From: a virus
Virus record (IMG/VR): IMGVR_UViG_3300032006_002703
Location: 43,411-107,410 of that record
Direction: 5' to 3' (one strand)
Length of the DNA: 64,000 nucleotides
This document shows positions 1 to 7,463 of the stretch, piece by piece. The notes under the pieces are model-generated. The model ran no database searches and was not told the DNA's origin. It saw nothing but the letters and a program-made list of their open reading frames with translations. Numbering within the stretch: position 1 is the stretch's first letter; each line of letters opens with the position of its first letter. Made by a program: the position numbers and the translations under genes.

Positions 1-1919
1 GCTCCATAAATGTTTAAGTTTAGGCCAACTCTTTTTGAGGCTTCAAAGATTAAATTTAAATAATACTGAGGGTCTCCCTCTGATTTTGCGTGATATTCGT
101 CACTGAATACTATTCCATCTTTATTTTTTATATGATGTAAATTGTTGTCTCTGTAATACTTTTTAAGGTTCGCATTTTCTAGATAACCCTCTCCTCTCCA
201 AGCGCATTCGACTAGTTCTTTGAAAGATTTTGCAAATGTTCGCCCTCTGTCCACTTGGAACATAATCCCACGGTAAAGCCCACCATAACCATTAAGTGAT
301 CCTTTAAGCTTTCCTAGGTCAGTGCTATACGCATCTTGAGGATGCTTATTGAAGTTGGGTAAGTGATAGTCTGGTGCAGCTTCGTCTTGAAATGCTACAG
401 CTAAAACATTATCCTTTTTCGCTGCCTCTGTAAAAAATTGAAGCGTTCTTTCTCCTGCATCATCTACTATAGTAACCCTTCTGTTGTATAAATTTTCATC
501 ATTATTGTAATATGGGAGGAGCGCCTGCTTTAAGAGAGTTTCCTTCATGATGTCCAATTGCCTTCTTGTTGCCAGGATGCTTCCGCTGCCATCAACGTGA
601 ATCATTATATGTAAAGCTCCATCTTTAGGTAGGTGGTCATAATTATATTCTCTCCCGTGCCCATGGTGTCCATGGCAATTTGCCCCATGCTCTGCACAGC
701 CGCCTTGCCCGATACCTAAGCCTAATTTTTCGGTAACCGTTCCTGTTACTAGCCCTGCAGCTCCACCAGCGCCAGCCCCGCTTGTTAATCCGCCCACCCC
801 GCCAATTTGAGGAAGGTCAACATTCCCAGGATTTGAGGGGGTGCTTTCTTTATTTAGAGGATTAGAATAATTGGCGAGCTCTTCTCCATCGTTAATTCCA
901 TCCCCGTCCGTGTCTGCGCTATTTGGGTTTGTTCCTATCTGAGCCTCCGTCGAGGCTGGGAGCCCATCACCATCTCTATCGTTTTCTGGAGTAGCTTTAA
1001 GGTTTGCAGGCATAAGGGGAGAGGTTCCAACCCCTCCAAGAGTAGGAACAGCTTTTCCATTTAGTACTGCTTCTCCAACTCCCGCTCCAATTCCCGCTCC
1101 GCCTCCAGCGCCAGCGCCAACCGCACCACTACCTATTCCTGCACCGACCCCTTGGCTTGGATAATTATAAGCGTATAAATCTCCCTTGCCAAGCCCATTT
1201 CCTTTTTTCTCTGCATCGTCATTATTTTTAAGACTTTCTAGGTCTAATTCAAAATCTGGCACATCGTCTTTTGCTAAAGTTAAATTCGTAAGAACTTCTT
1301 CATCTTCCGTATCGATCCCCACCTTGCTTTCTGCCAATCTGCGATCCAGGATCCCCTTATCAAAGTCTCTTTCTCTTATGGCTCTATCTAGAGCGCCGAC
1401 ATCAACAGTTCCAATGTCGTCATTATTTACTCCAATATGATTCCTAACGTCCCTATTGTAAATTCCGTCATTTCGACGACCAACAACATCGGAACCTCCT
1501 CCTATTCCACCAATACTATGACCTATCACATCTCTGTCATCAATTATTACATCATCTCTATCGCGAATGACAACATGATCCGTATTGTCGACCACTGCAA
1601 TATGCGGGTTTCTTTCTCCGTCTCTTAAAACAATTACATCTGGATCATCGTCTAAAACTATTCCGTCAAGCCTATCTGGACCCACGTCATAGTCCCGAAC
1701 GGTATTTACATTCCTATCGACATAAACAATTTCCTTTTCTGGCTTTTCCTCGTCTTTATAAACTTCGTGAAAAAGATTTTCTCCATCTTCTATTACGTCT
1801 GCCGTAACGACATGTTCTGTCGATCTGTTTAGAAAAACCAATAAAATAAACATAAGCATCATAAAATACCCAGTAAATAGATTGGCCAGTGATAGTTTTT
1901 TTAGTTTTTTATTATTCAT
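1..1919 (-). CDS. Membrane-anchored von Willebrand A-like protein with calcium-binding repeats (partial)
   Basis: This frame is open from an ATG at 1919 to the window edge (about 639 residues; the C-terminus is missing). Residues 10-31 form one hydrophobic anchor. An Asp-rich region and a Gly/Ala-rich low-complexity region follow. Near residue 345 there are two thrombospondin type-3-like calcium loops (DRDGDGLP and DTDGDGIND). A His-rich patch (HGHHGHG) precedes a vWA-like domain that starts with a MIDAS-type DGSGS motif (D-x-S-x-S). I infer a surface or periplasmic adhesion or metal-binding role. The start codon overlaps the stop of the upstream HMA gene (ATGAATAA), so translation is probably coupled. 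I do not recognise the full-length protein, and the vWA call rests on the MIDAS motif alone. Confidence 0.7.
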   Translation of the reverse strand, partial: MNNKKLKKLSLANLFTGYFMMLMFILLVFLNRSTEHVVTADVIEDGENLFHEVYKDEEKPEKEIVYVDRNVNTVRDYDVGPDRLDGIVLDDDPDVIVLRDGERNPHIAVVDNTDHVVIRDRDDVIIDDRDVIGHSIGGIGGGSDVVGRRNDGIYNRDVRNHIGVNNDDIGTVDVGALDRAIRERDFDKGILDRRLAESKVGIDTEDEEVLTNLTLAKDDVPDFELDLESLKNNDDAEKKGNGLGKGDLYAYNYPSQGVGAGIGSGAVGAGAGGGAGIGAGVGEAVLNGKAVPTLGGVGTSPLMPANLKATPENDRDGDGLPASTEAQIGTNPNSADTDGDGINDGEELANYSNPLNKESTPSNPGNVDLPQIGGVGGLTSGAGAGGAAGLVTGTVTEKLGLGIGQGGCAEHGANCHGHHGHGREYNYDHLPKDGALHIMIHVDGSGSILATRRQLDIMKETLLKQALLPYYNNDENLYNRRVTIVDDAGERTLQFFTEAAKKDNVLAVAFQDEAAPDYHLPNFNKHPQDAYSTDLGKLKGSLNGYGGLYRGIMFQVDRGRTFAKSFKELVECAWRGEGYLENANLKKYYRDNNLHHIKNKDGIVFSDEYHAKSEGDPQYYLNLIFEASKRVGLNLNIYG

Positions 1920-2226
1920 GTCTTGTAATCTTTGAGACCTTAAAGCCTGCGTTCTCTACGGCCTTATGTATCTCTTTGTCTGTTAAGGTTTTTCCTTTAA
2001 TTAAATAAATATGAGCCGTTTCTTTTTTTATATCGAACGCGACCTTGTATACTTTTTTTGTTTTATTTAAATGCTTCTTGATTCCTATTGCACAAGATGG
2101 GCATACAAGTCCCTTTATTTTTGCATCTATAATTTCAGCGGAGCTAGAATTTAAAATAAGCAGGGAGCAGGCTGCGAGCATTAGCGTTTTATTTACGCCC
2201 CTGTATTTCCTTTGTCTAATTCCCAT
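1912..2226 (-). CDS. Secreted heavy-metal-associated (HMA) domain protein, MerP/copper-chaperone type
   Basis: About 104 residues. A basic N-terminus and a hydrophobic stretch (LMLAACSLLILNSSSA) look like a signal peptide. The mature part is one HMA ferredoxin-like domain with the metal-binding motif GLVCPSCAIGIKKHL, in which CxxC would bind Cu(I), Hg(II) or a similar soft metal. The end (AVENAGFKVSKI) matches the usual last strand of HMA domains. I chose the ATG at 2226 over an in-frame TTG three codons upstream. It lies between the proline-rich gene and the vWA gene and overlaps the latter. A phage-borne periplasmic metal chaperone is odd, and the partner protein is unknown. Confidence 0.75.
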   Translation of the reverse strand: MGIRQRKYRGVNKTLMLAACSLLILNSSSAEIIDAKIKGLVCPSCAIGIKKHLNKTKKVYKVAFDIKKETAHIYLIKGKTLTDKEIHKAVENAGFKVSKITRHE

Positions 2227-2257
2227 AGATACCAATAATAATCATCCAGCGGATCCA

Positions 2258-2794
2258 TTATTCCCTTCTGTCTTTAGTTTGGACGCGGTTTCTAACCTCT
2301 CTCGCAAGCTCCTTTTTTGCCGCTTTGATTTGCTCGTGTCTTTCTTTTTGAGATTCTTTAAACGATTTAATTAAATCTGCAACCTCTTCTTTGTTTTTAT
2401 TTTTTAAATTTTCTTGCAAAACTTTTCTTGCAAGATGGAGCTCATTCTGCAAAAGTTTCATTGCGTTTACTTTTATTTTAATCTCTTCAATAGGCTCGGG
2501 GCGAGGTCGAGGTTTTCTTCCTTCTTTGTCTGCTTTTATGTTTTCTGCAATCCATTTCGCTAAAGTGCTACTGCCCATTCCAAAACCTCCTGGTAAGGGT
2601 CTGTAGTCTCTTACTTGTAATGCTGGAGGTTTTCCCCAATGTGGAGGAAATGGCTTCCGCTTATTTTCGGATAATTTGGGTTTAACTTTTTCTATTTCTT
2701 TTGTTTGGGGCGGGTTTGGTTTTGACCTTTCTTTTTCGCCGAAAGAAAATCCTGCGACCAGCAGGGTAATTATAATTAAATTTATTGTTTTCAT
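2258..2794 (-). CDS. Secreted proline-rich, coiled-coil protein
   Basis: 178 residues from the ATG at 2794. The start (MKTINLIIITLLVAGFSFGE) is a clear signal peptide. Next comes a Lys/Pro-rich linker, then a compact Trp/Gly/Pro segment with FPPHWGKPP, PLPGGFGMGSSTLAKWI and ENI, then a Lys/Glu-rich helix of about 75 residues predicted to be coiled coil. The middle segment resembles short secreted proteins I associate with Verrucomicrobia-type genomes, but I cannot name the family. A class B promoter motif (GTGTA at 2809-2805) lies 15 nt before the ATG; the in-frame GTG at 2809 is part of that motif and is not taken as the start. Confidence 0.6.
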   Translation of the reverse strand: MKTINLIIITLLVAGFSFGEKERSKPNPPQTKEIEKVKPKLSENKRKPFPPHWGKPPALQVRDYRPLPGGFGMGSSTLAKWIAENIKADKEGRKPRPRPEPIEEIKIKVNAMKLLQNELHLARKVLQENLKNKNKEEVADLIKSFKESQKERHEQIKAAKKELAREVRNRVQTKDRRE

Positions 2795-2800
2795 TAAATA

Positions 2801-2809
2801 ATGATACAC
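2801..2809 (-). promoter_or_regulatory. Class B promoter motif before the proline-rich gene
   Basis: GTGTATCAT on the minus strand, with its first G 15 nt from the ATG at 2794. There is no recognisable -35 box. It belongs to a set of twelve similar sites in this window. Confidence 0.45.
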
Positions 2810-2825
2810 AAATTAACAAATAAAG

Positions 2826-4109
2826 TCAAGTGGTTAGTTCTTTTAAAACTCTGCCTTGATTTAATATTGGATGTGGCCTTCCGCTGTGATCGTAATATTG
2901 ATGTTTTGGATTAACTCCCATATGGTCATATATCGTCGTTAAAACATCTGGAGGGGTTATGCCTGTTACAGGTTCCGACCCAGTCTTATCGCTTTCTCCT
3001 GCGACCCTGCCCCCTTTTACTTTTCCGCCTGCTATTGCTGCCGCCATTGACCTGGACCAATGGTCGCGACCTCCATTGGCGTTAATTTTTGGGGTGCGGC
3101 CAAATTCTCCCCACGCCACAACCATAACATCATCCATCATTCCTCTTGAATGAAGGTCAATAATTAGTGCGCTAAATGCCTTGTCAAATTGAGGTAAATT
3201 TCTCTCTCCCATGCTTTTGTCGCTAGCCTGATGGGTGTCCCATCCAAATGGAGTTTTTACGGTCACCATTTTTACGCCACCTTCTACTAGCCTTCTGGCT
3301 AAAAGAAGATCTCTGCCAAAACCTTCTCCGTATAACTCTTTTGTGAATGTTGATTCTTTTTCAATATCGAATGCATTTGCGGCTTTGCCGCTGGTTAGCA
3401 ATCCTTGAGCCTTACTGTTAAATTCATCTATCGAATCTACCATTCCAGATTTGTCTAGTATACTTCTAAAGCTATCAAATTCTTTTAATAGATTCTTTCT
3501 ATTGTCAACAATGTCCACAGTTAAAGATTGATCTAAAGTAAAATTTGTATCTCTATACGGAATAGTGCTAGAGGGCCTGGTCTTTGTTTCATAGGGTCCA
3601 AACTCATGCGGTAAATATCCAGGTCTAGTGCCGTTGTTATGATTGGGCACTACGACATATGGCGGAACTTCTGCCCCTTTTGAAGCGTGCTCTGATATTG
3701 TAGAACCTATACTTGGATAGAAATTCTGTTGTTGATTGGGGACGGGGGCCTTATATCCAGAATGCATAATCTCGTGCGCAGAACTATGATTATTATTGTC
3801 GTGATAAAGGCCTTTTATGATTGACCATTTATCCATGCAGTCTGCGCATTTGGCTAAATGTTCGGGCAATTGAATTCCGTCTACCGTGGTGGGTATAGCC
3901 TCAAAATGCCCTTTGAACGGTTGAGGGGCGTAAGGTTTTGGATCAAAGGTTTCATGATGTGAAGGACCTCCGTTCATCCAGACTACTATAACTGATTTAT
4001 TTTTATGTAGACCCGTGCGTTTTTGAGAAGCAAGTAATTGAGGTAATGTCAAATTGTTGGCCCCGAGCATTGCCCCGCTTACTATAAAAGATCTGCGAGA
4101 TAATTTCAT
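2826..4109 (-). CDS. DUF1501 family secreted (Tat) sulfatase-like protein
   Basis: 427 residues, typical for DUF1501. The N-terminus has a twin-arginine-type signal (LSRRSFIVSGAMLGA). The alkaline-phosphatase/sulfatase-like fold is indicated by VIVVWMNGGPSHHETFDPKP near residue 40, the HDNNNHSSAHEIMHSGY segment, VKTPFGWDTH near residue 290 and WGEFGRTPKINANGGRDHW near residue 335. The family is abundant in Planctomycetes and Verrucomicrobia, usually beside DUF1549/DUF1800-type cytochrome proteins; none is present here. Its biochemical role is not established. Finding it in a phage-like context is unusual and suggests transfer from a PVC-group host. A class B motif lies directly upstream, between this gene and the zinc-ribbon gene. 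Confidence 0.9.
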   Translation of the reverse strand: MKLSRRSFIVSGAMLGANNLTLPQLLASQKRTGLHKNKSVIVVWMNGGPSHHETFDPKPYAPQPFKGHFEAIPTTVDGIQLPEHLAKCADCMDKWSIIKGLYHDNNNHSSAHEIMHSGYKAPVPNQQQNFYPSIGSTISEHASKGAEVPPYVVVPNHNNGTRPGYLPHEFGPYETKTRPSSTIPYRDTNFTLDQSLTVDIVDNRKNLLKEFDSFRSILDKSGMVDSIDEFNSKAQGLLTSGKAANAFDIEKESTFTKELYGEGFGRDLLLARRLVEGGVKMVTVKTPFGWDTHQASDKSMGERNLPQFDKAFSALIIDLHSRGMMDDVMVVAWGEFGRTPKINANGGRDHWSRSMAAAIAGGKVKGGRVAGESDKTGSEPVTGITPPDVLTTIYDHMGVNPKHQYYDHSGRPHPILNQGRVLKELTT

Positions 4110-4115
4110 GCCTTA

Positions 4116-4124
4116 TATATACAC
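4116..4124 (-). promoter_or_regulatory. Class B promoter motif before the DUF1501 gene
   Basis: GTGTATATA on the minus strand, with its first G 15 nt from the ATG at 4109. It immediately follows the stop codon of the upstream gene (4127-4125). Confidence 0.45.
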
Positions 4125-4391
4125 TTATTCTTCTTCTTTTTCTGGGAGACTCTCTTTCCATCTCGGCGGATTCAATGGGCATCTGGTTGTTCCCATTAGC
4201 AATTTTGCGCTTGAGCATCCACACGCCCTACATCTCGCAAGAGTGCTATTTCCTAACTCTTGCCACCATTTGCAATCCCTACATAATTCCAGTCGCTCGT
4301 TTAAAACTTCCTTGGTAACCACAGGGTAACCTTGTGATTTCCATTTTTTGAGCGCATTACTTAAATTTTTTGCGAGATCAATAAACTTCAT
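4125..4391 (-). CDS. Small phage-type cysteine-rich (zinc-ribbon-like) protein
   Basis: 88 residues from the ATG at 4391. Conserved-looking cysteines occur as LCRDCKWW, then ARCRACGC, then TRCPLNPPRW, the layout of a small zinc-binding protein commonly seen in tailed phages, usually of unknown role. The preferred start is supported by a promoter-like TTTAAA, 16 bp, TATTAT placed 6 nt before the ATG; a longer start at 4451 would overlap the upstream lipoprotein gene by 20 nt. This phage-type gene sits between DUF1501 and the lipoprotein gene. That is one reason to think the left-end cargo belongs to the phage and is not flanking chromosome. Confidence 0.6.
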   Translation of the reverse strand: MKFIDLAKNLSNALKKWKSQGYPVVTKEVLNERLELCRDCKWWQELGNSTLARCRACGCSSAKLLMGTTRCPLNPPRWKESLPEKEEE

Positions 4392-4397
4392 TACATA

Positions 4398-4425
4398 ATA
4401 ATAAAAAACTTGCGAAAGATTTAAA
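4398..4425 (-). promoter_or_regulatory. Class A promoter-like element before the zinc-ribbon gene
   Basis: TTTAAA, 16 bp, TATTAT on the minus strand, then 6 nt to the ATG at 4391. The -35 is imperfect (4 of 6 match TTGACA), but the spacing to the start codon matches the stronger class A sites. Confidence 0.35.
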
Positions 4426-4431
4426 TTTTTT

Positions 4432-5028
4432 TTAAAGATCTCCTGCAGCATTCATAATTGCTCCTGCATCTATTCCTTGAAACGGACCAAGCGGCTGCTT
4501 ATTTGTTTCTATTTTATCCAGCACTGGAGAGCCTGAGTGCAAAACATATACTACGGTATCATCAACCAATATTATTAGCGCAGAAAAACTCCAGCCCGTG
4601 CTATGGGTAACTTGCTTAAAAGATAACATGTCTTTCCAAAAGCTTCCAATTCTTTTTTTACTGGTTTGTGATATTACTAATTCATAAGCTTTGCATTTTT
4701 CATGCTGATTTAGTGCGTCCTCTATCCCTGGGGGTAATTTAATACTATTGAAAAGGGTACTATCCAGCTTAAATCGCTCCATCACATCTAAGTAGGTAAG
4801 TGTTTTTAGGTTTGGGGTTGACTTGAAGTCAATGCCTAATTTCCTCAGATCTTCTCTTGTAGTTTTATTTGGAATGATTTTATTTATAACTTGCTCCATT
4901 TGGTTATAGGAGCTCCAGGGAATTGTTGTTCCCTCTTGAGCACTCGGCAAAAGAGTTTTGCAGCTAGATAGAAGTAATACCCCTAGGGCCACCAAGATAG
5001 AGGTTAGCTTATTGCTTTGCCTTAACAT
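4432..5028 (-). CDS. Predicted outer-membrane or periplasmic lipoprotein
   Basis: 198 residues. The N-terminus has a hydrophobic signal ending in a lipobox (LLLSSC, Cys near residue 23), so export and lipidation are expected. The rest resembles small bacterial lipoproteins with a motif near residues 50-85 (INKIIPNKTTREDLRKLGID, then a LTYLDVMERF segment) and a C-terminal beta-rich part (WSFSALIILVDDTVVYVLHS). I cannot assign a named family. It overlaps the preceding gene by 20 nt and belongs to the block of envelope genes. Lipoproteins carried by phages sometimes act in superinfection exclusion; that would be inference only here. Confidence 0.6.
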   Translation of the reverse strand: MLRQSNKLTSILVALGVLLLSSCKTLLPSAQEGTTIPWSSYNQMEQVINKIIPNKTTREDLRKLGIDFKSTPNLKTLTYLDVMERFKLDSTLFNSIKLPPGIEDALNQHEKCKAYELVISQTSKKRIGSFWKDMLSFKQVTHSTGWSFSALIILVDDTVVYVLHSGSPVLDKIETNKQPLGPFQGIDAGAIMNAAGDL

Positions 5029-5287
5029 TTTTAACGCCTGTATTTTTTAGCAATTGTGCGCCCATTCTTATTTTAGTTGTACTATTCAATTCCCAAAATC
5101 CTACTTTAGGTAAATATTTATCCATGTATTCACAAAGCTCCTTTCGACTCATGTCTTGAAGCTCTTGATCTATTGGGAGTCCCAAAATATTATCTTTTTC
5201 TTTGTTTGGATATTCTCTAAATTTTTCAACAAAAATATAGAGAGTGCCAACCGAATAGAGTAACCATTTTATTATTAATTGAAACAT
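5009..5287 (-). CDS. Small hypothetical protein with one N-terminal membrane helix
   Basis: 92 residues. It begins with a hydrophobic helix (MFQLIIKWLLYSVGTLYIFVE) followed by a charged, probably soluble domain with SRKELCEYMDKYLPKVGFWE. I do not recognise the family. It lies 1 nt after the stop of the DUF2784-like gene and overlaps the lipoprotein gene by 20 nt, so it is probably co-translated within the membrane/envelope block. No active-site motif is visible. Confidence 0.45.
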   Translation of the reverse strand: MFQLIIKWLLYSVGTLYIFVEKFREYPNKEKDNILGLPIDQELQDMSRKELCEYMDKYLPKVGFWELNSTTKIRMGAQLLKNTGVKNVKAKQ

Positions 5288-5288
5288 A

Positions 5289-5636
5289 TCATCCTTTCTT
5301 TATTTTTCTTTTGGCCTTAACGTAAGGCTTCATTAGGTAATGTTTGATGAATCCTCCAATCATTTGCTTTCCTAGTCTTTTTCTTATTTTATTTTCATAC
5401 CTCGTCATTGGGCAATCAATAACCCTGGAGAATGTAATGACTCCTATAAAAGTACAAAGCGGCAAGCATACATACCACGGTGGATTTTGTGAGGGAGAAA
5501 ATCCATTATATACTAAAATAAAGAACGCTCCAAAATTACCAAAAACAACTAACCAATGGAGTACTACTACAAGCATCAATTTCAGGCTGTCTGTTTCTGG
5601 CAGAAACCCAAAACGGCGGTTTTTGTTCATCAACAT
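5289..5636 (-). CDS. DUF2784-like integral membrane protein
   Basis: 115 residues with about three hydrophobic segments (LMLVVVLHWLVVFGNFGAFF, ILVYNGF and WYVCLPLCTFIGVITF). The C-terminal signature CPMTRYENKIRKRLG followed by GGFIKHYLMKPY resembles the CPLTxxEnxLR...GFIeHYL pattern of DUF2784 proteins, whose function is unknown. It follows the acyl-CoA dehydrogenase gene by 8 nt. A class B-like GTGTA overlaps the stop of that gene and lies 14 nt from this ATG, so it may be transcribed both with the fad genes and separately. Confidence 0.55.
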   Translation of the reverse strand: MLMNKNRRFGFLPETDSLKLMLVVVLHWLVVFGNFGAFFILVYNGFSPSQNPPWYVCLPLCTFIGVITFSRVIDCPMTRYENKIRKRLGKQMIGGFIKHYLMKPYVKAKRKIKKG

Positions 5637-5641
5637 GTATT

Positions 5642-5650
5642 GTATTACAC
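5642..5650 (-). promoter_or_regulatory. Class B promoter-like motif before the DUF2784-like gene
   Basis: GTGTAATAC on the minus strand, 14 nt from the ATG at 5636. It overlaps the Val-stop codons of the acyl-CoA dehydrogenase gene, so it may be coincidental. Confidence 0.3.
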
Positions 5651-7462
5651 AATACTCTCTAAAAATTCATGTTCCCCATTTAGGATTTCTTTTGCTAGCG
5701 CATAGTTTTTCTTGTCGTTATTTTTTGATATCGCTTTAAATTTTTCCTCTATTTTTATTTTTGAATTTTTAAATACGCAATCCGCTAGCTTTCTTGCTTC
5801 TTTTGTGTTAATCGATTGAGCTCTCGACGAAGAGGCGGCGATAACAAATAATTCTGCACCGATTTCTGCCAGTCTCCCAAGAAGTAGCTGCTGTTTATCT
5901 AGTGCGGGTCCGTATCTTACCATTGAATGAAAAAGCTTTCTCGCAAGCTTTTTGCTAGTTTTTGAAACATACTTTAATTGACCTTTTAAGGCGGGATCCA
6001 TACCATTTGGTATTCTATGAGAAAAAGGGAGCCACTGCTTTGGGTACCATTTTGCATAAAACCATGCCGCTTTAATTGCTGCGACCATTCTTGTTTTCAT
6101 TGGCAGTCTACTGTCTAAAACTGCACCTGCTGCCTTGAGGTGGGGATCTAATGCTTCTCTTGCAAGGATGAGTCGCATTATTTCGCTTGACCCTTCAAAA
6201 ATAAGGTTAATTCTTAAATCTCTAAACATTCTCTCTACTGCAGGGTTAAGTTGCCCTCTGTTTTTTAAAGACTGCGCGGTTTCGTAGCCTCTTCCGCCTC
6301 TAATTTGCATTGTTTCGTCGATCATTTTCCAGGCGGTTTCTGTTCCCCACATTTTTGCTATAGCAGATTCAACTCTAATATCGTGATTTTTATTGTCTGC
6401 CATTTGTGCGGTTAATAGTACCATGGATTCCATAGCAAACGTATTTGCAGCAAGGTGAGCTAACTTATCTGCAATTGCGGAATGTTTTCCTATTACACAG
6501 CCCCACTGTGATCTGGTAGACGTCCACTGTCTGCAAACCTTAAGCATCCATTTTGTTGCGCCAACACATATGGCGGGGAGGGTCAATCTTCCAATATTTA
6601 AAGTTCCCAAGGCAACTTTCATCCCCCTCCCTTCTCCTAGTATAATATTTTCTTTAGGGACGTAAACTTCATCAAATTTTACAACTCCATTGTATAACGC
6701 CTTAAGCCCCATGAACCTGCATCGATTAACTATACTTACTCCTGGCATATCCATGTCTACAATAAAAGCTGTAATTTGCTTTTTTCCATTTTTGTCTGGG
6801 GTTCTAGCCATTACTATGATGTGTTCCGCTTTTAATCCATTGGTGCACCAAAGCTTTTCTCCATTTAATACAAAATGACTTTTGTCTTCTGAGAGCTTTG
6901 CTTCTGTGATCATTTTGGAGGGGTCAGAACCTACTCCATCTTCCGTTAAAGCAAAAGCGCTTACCGCACCATTGCTGAATTTTGGTAAATATTTTTCTTT
7001 TTGCTCTTCTGTTCCGTACATCAAAAGGGGTTGGGGCACGCCTATTGATTGATGCGCGGACAGTAGGGCAGATATATTTCCGCACTCCGAGCCGCAGACC
7101 ATTGCAGCCTTTGAGTAATTTGTTTGAGATAAACCTCTTCCTCCGTATTCTTTTGGGATCTTGATTGCAAAGGCTCCAATTTTTGCCAGCTCTTTAAATA
7201 CCTCATCGGGAATTTCCCCATTTTCATCTATGGCGTCAGGGTCTACGTATTCGGTAAAAACATTTTTTAAATCCGAAGTGAAGTCTTCTCCCATTTTTGA
7301 TTGGTGTTCGTTTTGCTGGGGAAATGGAAATATATCGTTAAAGTTTATATTTCCACTATATAATCCACCTGCAAACGTTTTATTTAAATCCTCTCTCCCT
7401 GCTTCCGCAGCCTCAAGTGCGGCAGCTTTATCTTTCGACATTTTTGATGTATCTATTGACAT
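5645..7462 (-). CDS. Acyl-CoA dehydrogenase (first step of fatty-acid beta-oxidation)
   Basis: 605 residues, the length of the VLCAD/ACAD9-like dehydrogenases with an extra C-terminal domain. These oxidise acyl-CoA to trans-2-enoyl-CoA with FAD, passing electrons to ETF. Visible motifs are ALTEDGVGSDPSKM near residue 171 and LWCTNG near 204 (FAD/substrate region), IRGGRGYETAQSLKNRG near 387, and FRDLRINLIFEGSSEIMR near 413. Glu423 in FEGSS aligns with the catalytic base of the family, so the enzyme looks intact. The start is 1 nt after the stop of the FadB-type gene, making it the third gene of a tight fadA-fadB-fadE-like operon. No ETF or acyl-CoA synthetase gene is in the window, so the host would need to supply these. 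Confidence 0.92.
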   Translation of the reverse strand: MSIDTSKMSKDKAAALEAAEAGREDLNKTFAGGLYSGNINFNDIFPFPQQNEHQSKMGEDFTSDLKNVFTEYVDPDAIDENGEIPDEVFKELAKIGAFAIKIPKEYGGRGLSQTNYSKAAMVCGSECGNISALLSAHQSIGVPQPLLMYGTEEQKEKYLPKFSNGAVSAFALTEDGVGSDPSKMITEAKLSEDKSHFVLNGEKLWCTNGLKAEHIIVMARTPDKNGKKQITAFIVDMDMPGVSIVNRCRFMGLKALYNGVVKFDEVYVPKENIILGEGRGMKVALGTLNIGRLTLPAICVGATKWMLKVCRQWTSTRSQWGCVIGKHSAIADKLAHLAANTFAMESMVLLTAQMADNKNHDIRVESAIAKMWGTETAWKMIDETMQIRGGRGYETAQSLKNRGQLNPAVERMFRDLRINLIFEGSSEIMRLILAREALDPHLKAAGAVLDSRLPMKTRMVAAIKAAWFYAKWYPKQWLPFSHRIPNGMDPALKGQLKYVSKTSKKLARKLFHSMVRYGPALDKQQLLLGRLAEIGAELFVIAASSSRAQSINTKEARKLADCVFKNSKIKIEEKFKAISKNNDKKNYALAKEILNGEHEFLESIV

Positions 7463-7463
7463 A

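Noticed and set aside
1186-1628. Small plus-strand frames in the first 2 kb
   Set aside because: They lie opposite the long vWA frame, which has clear domain motifs and continues to the window edge.
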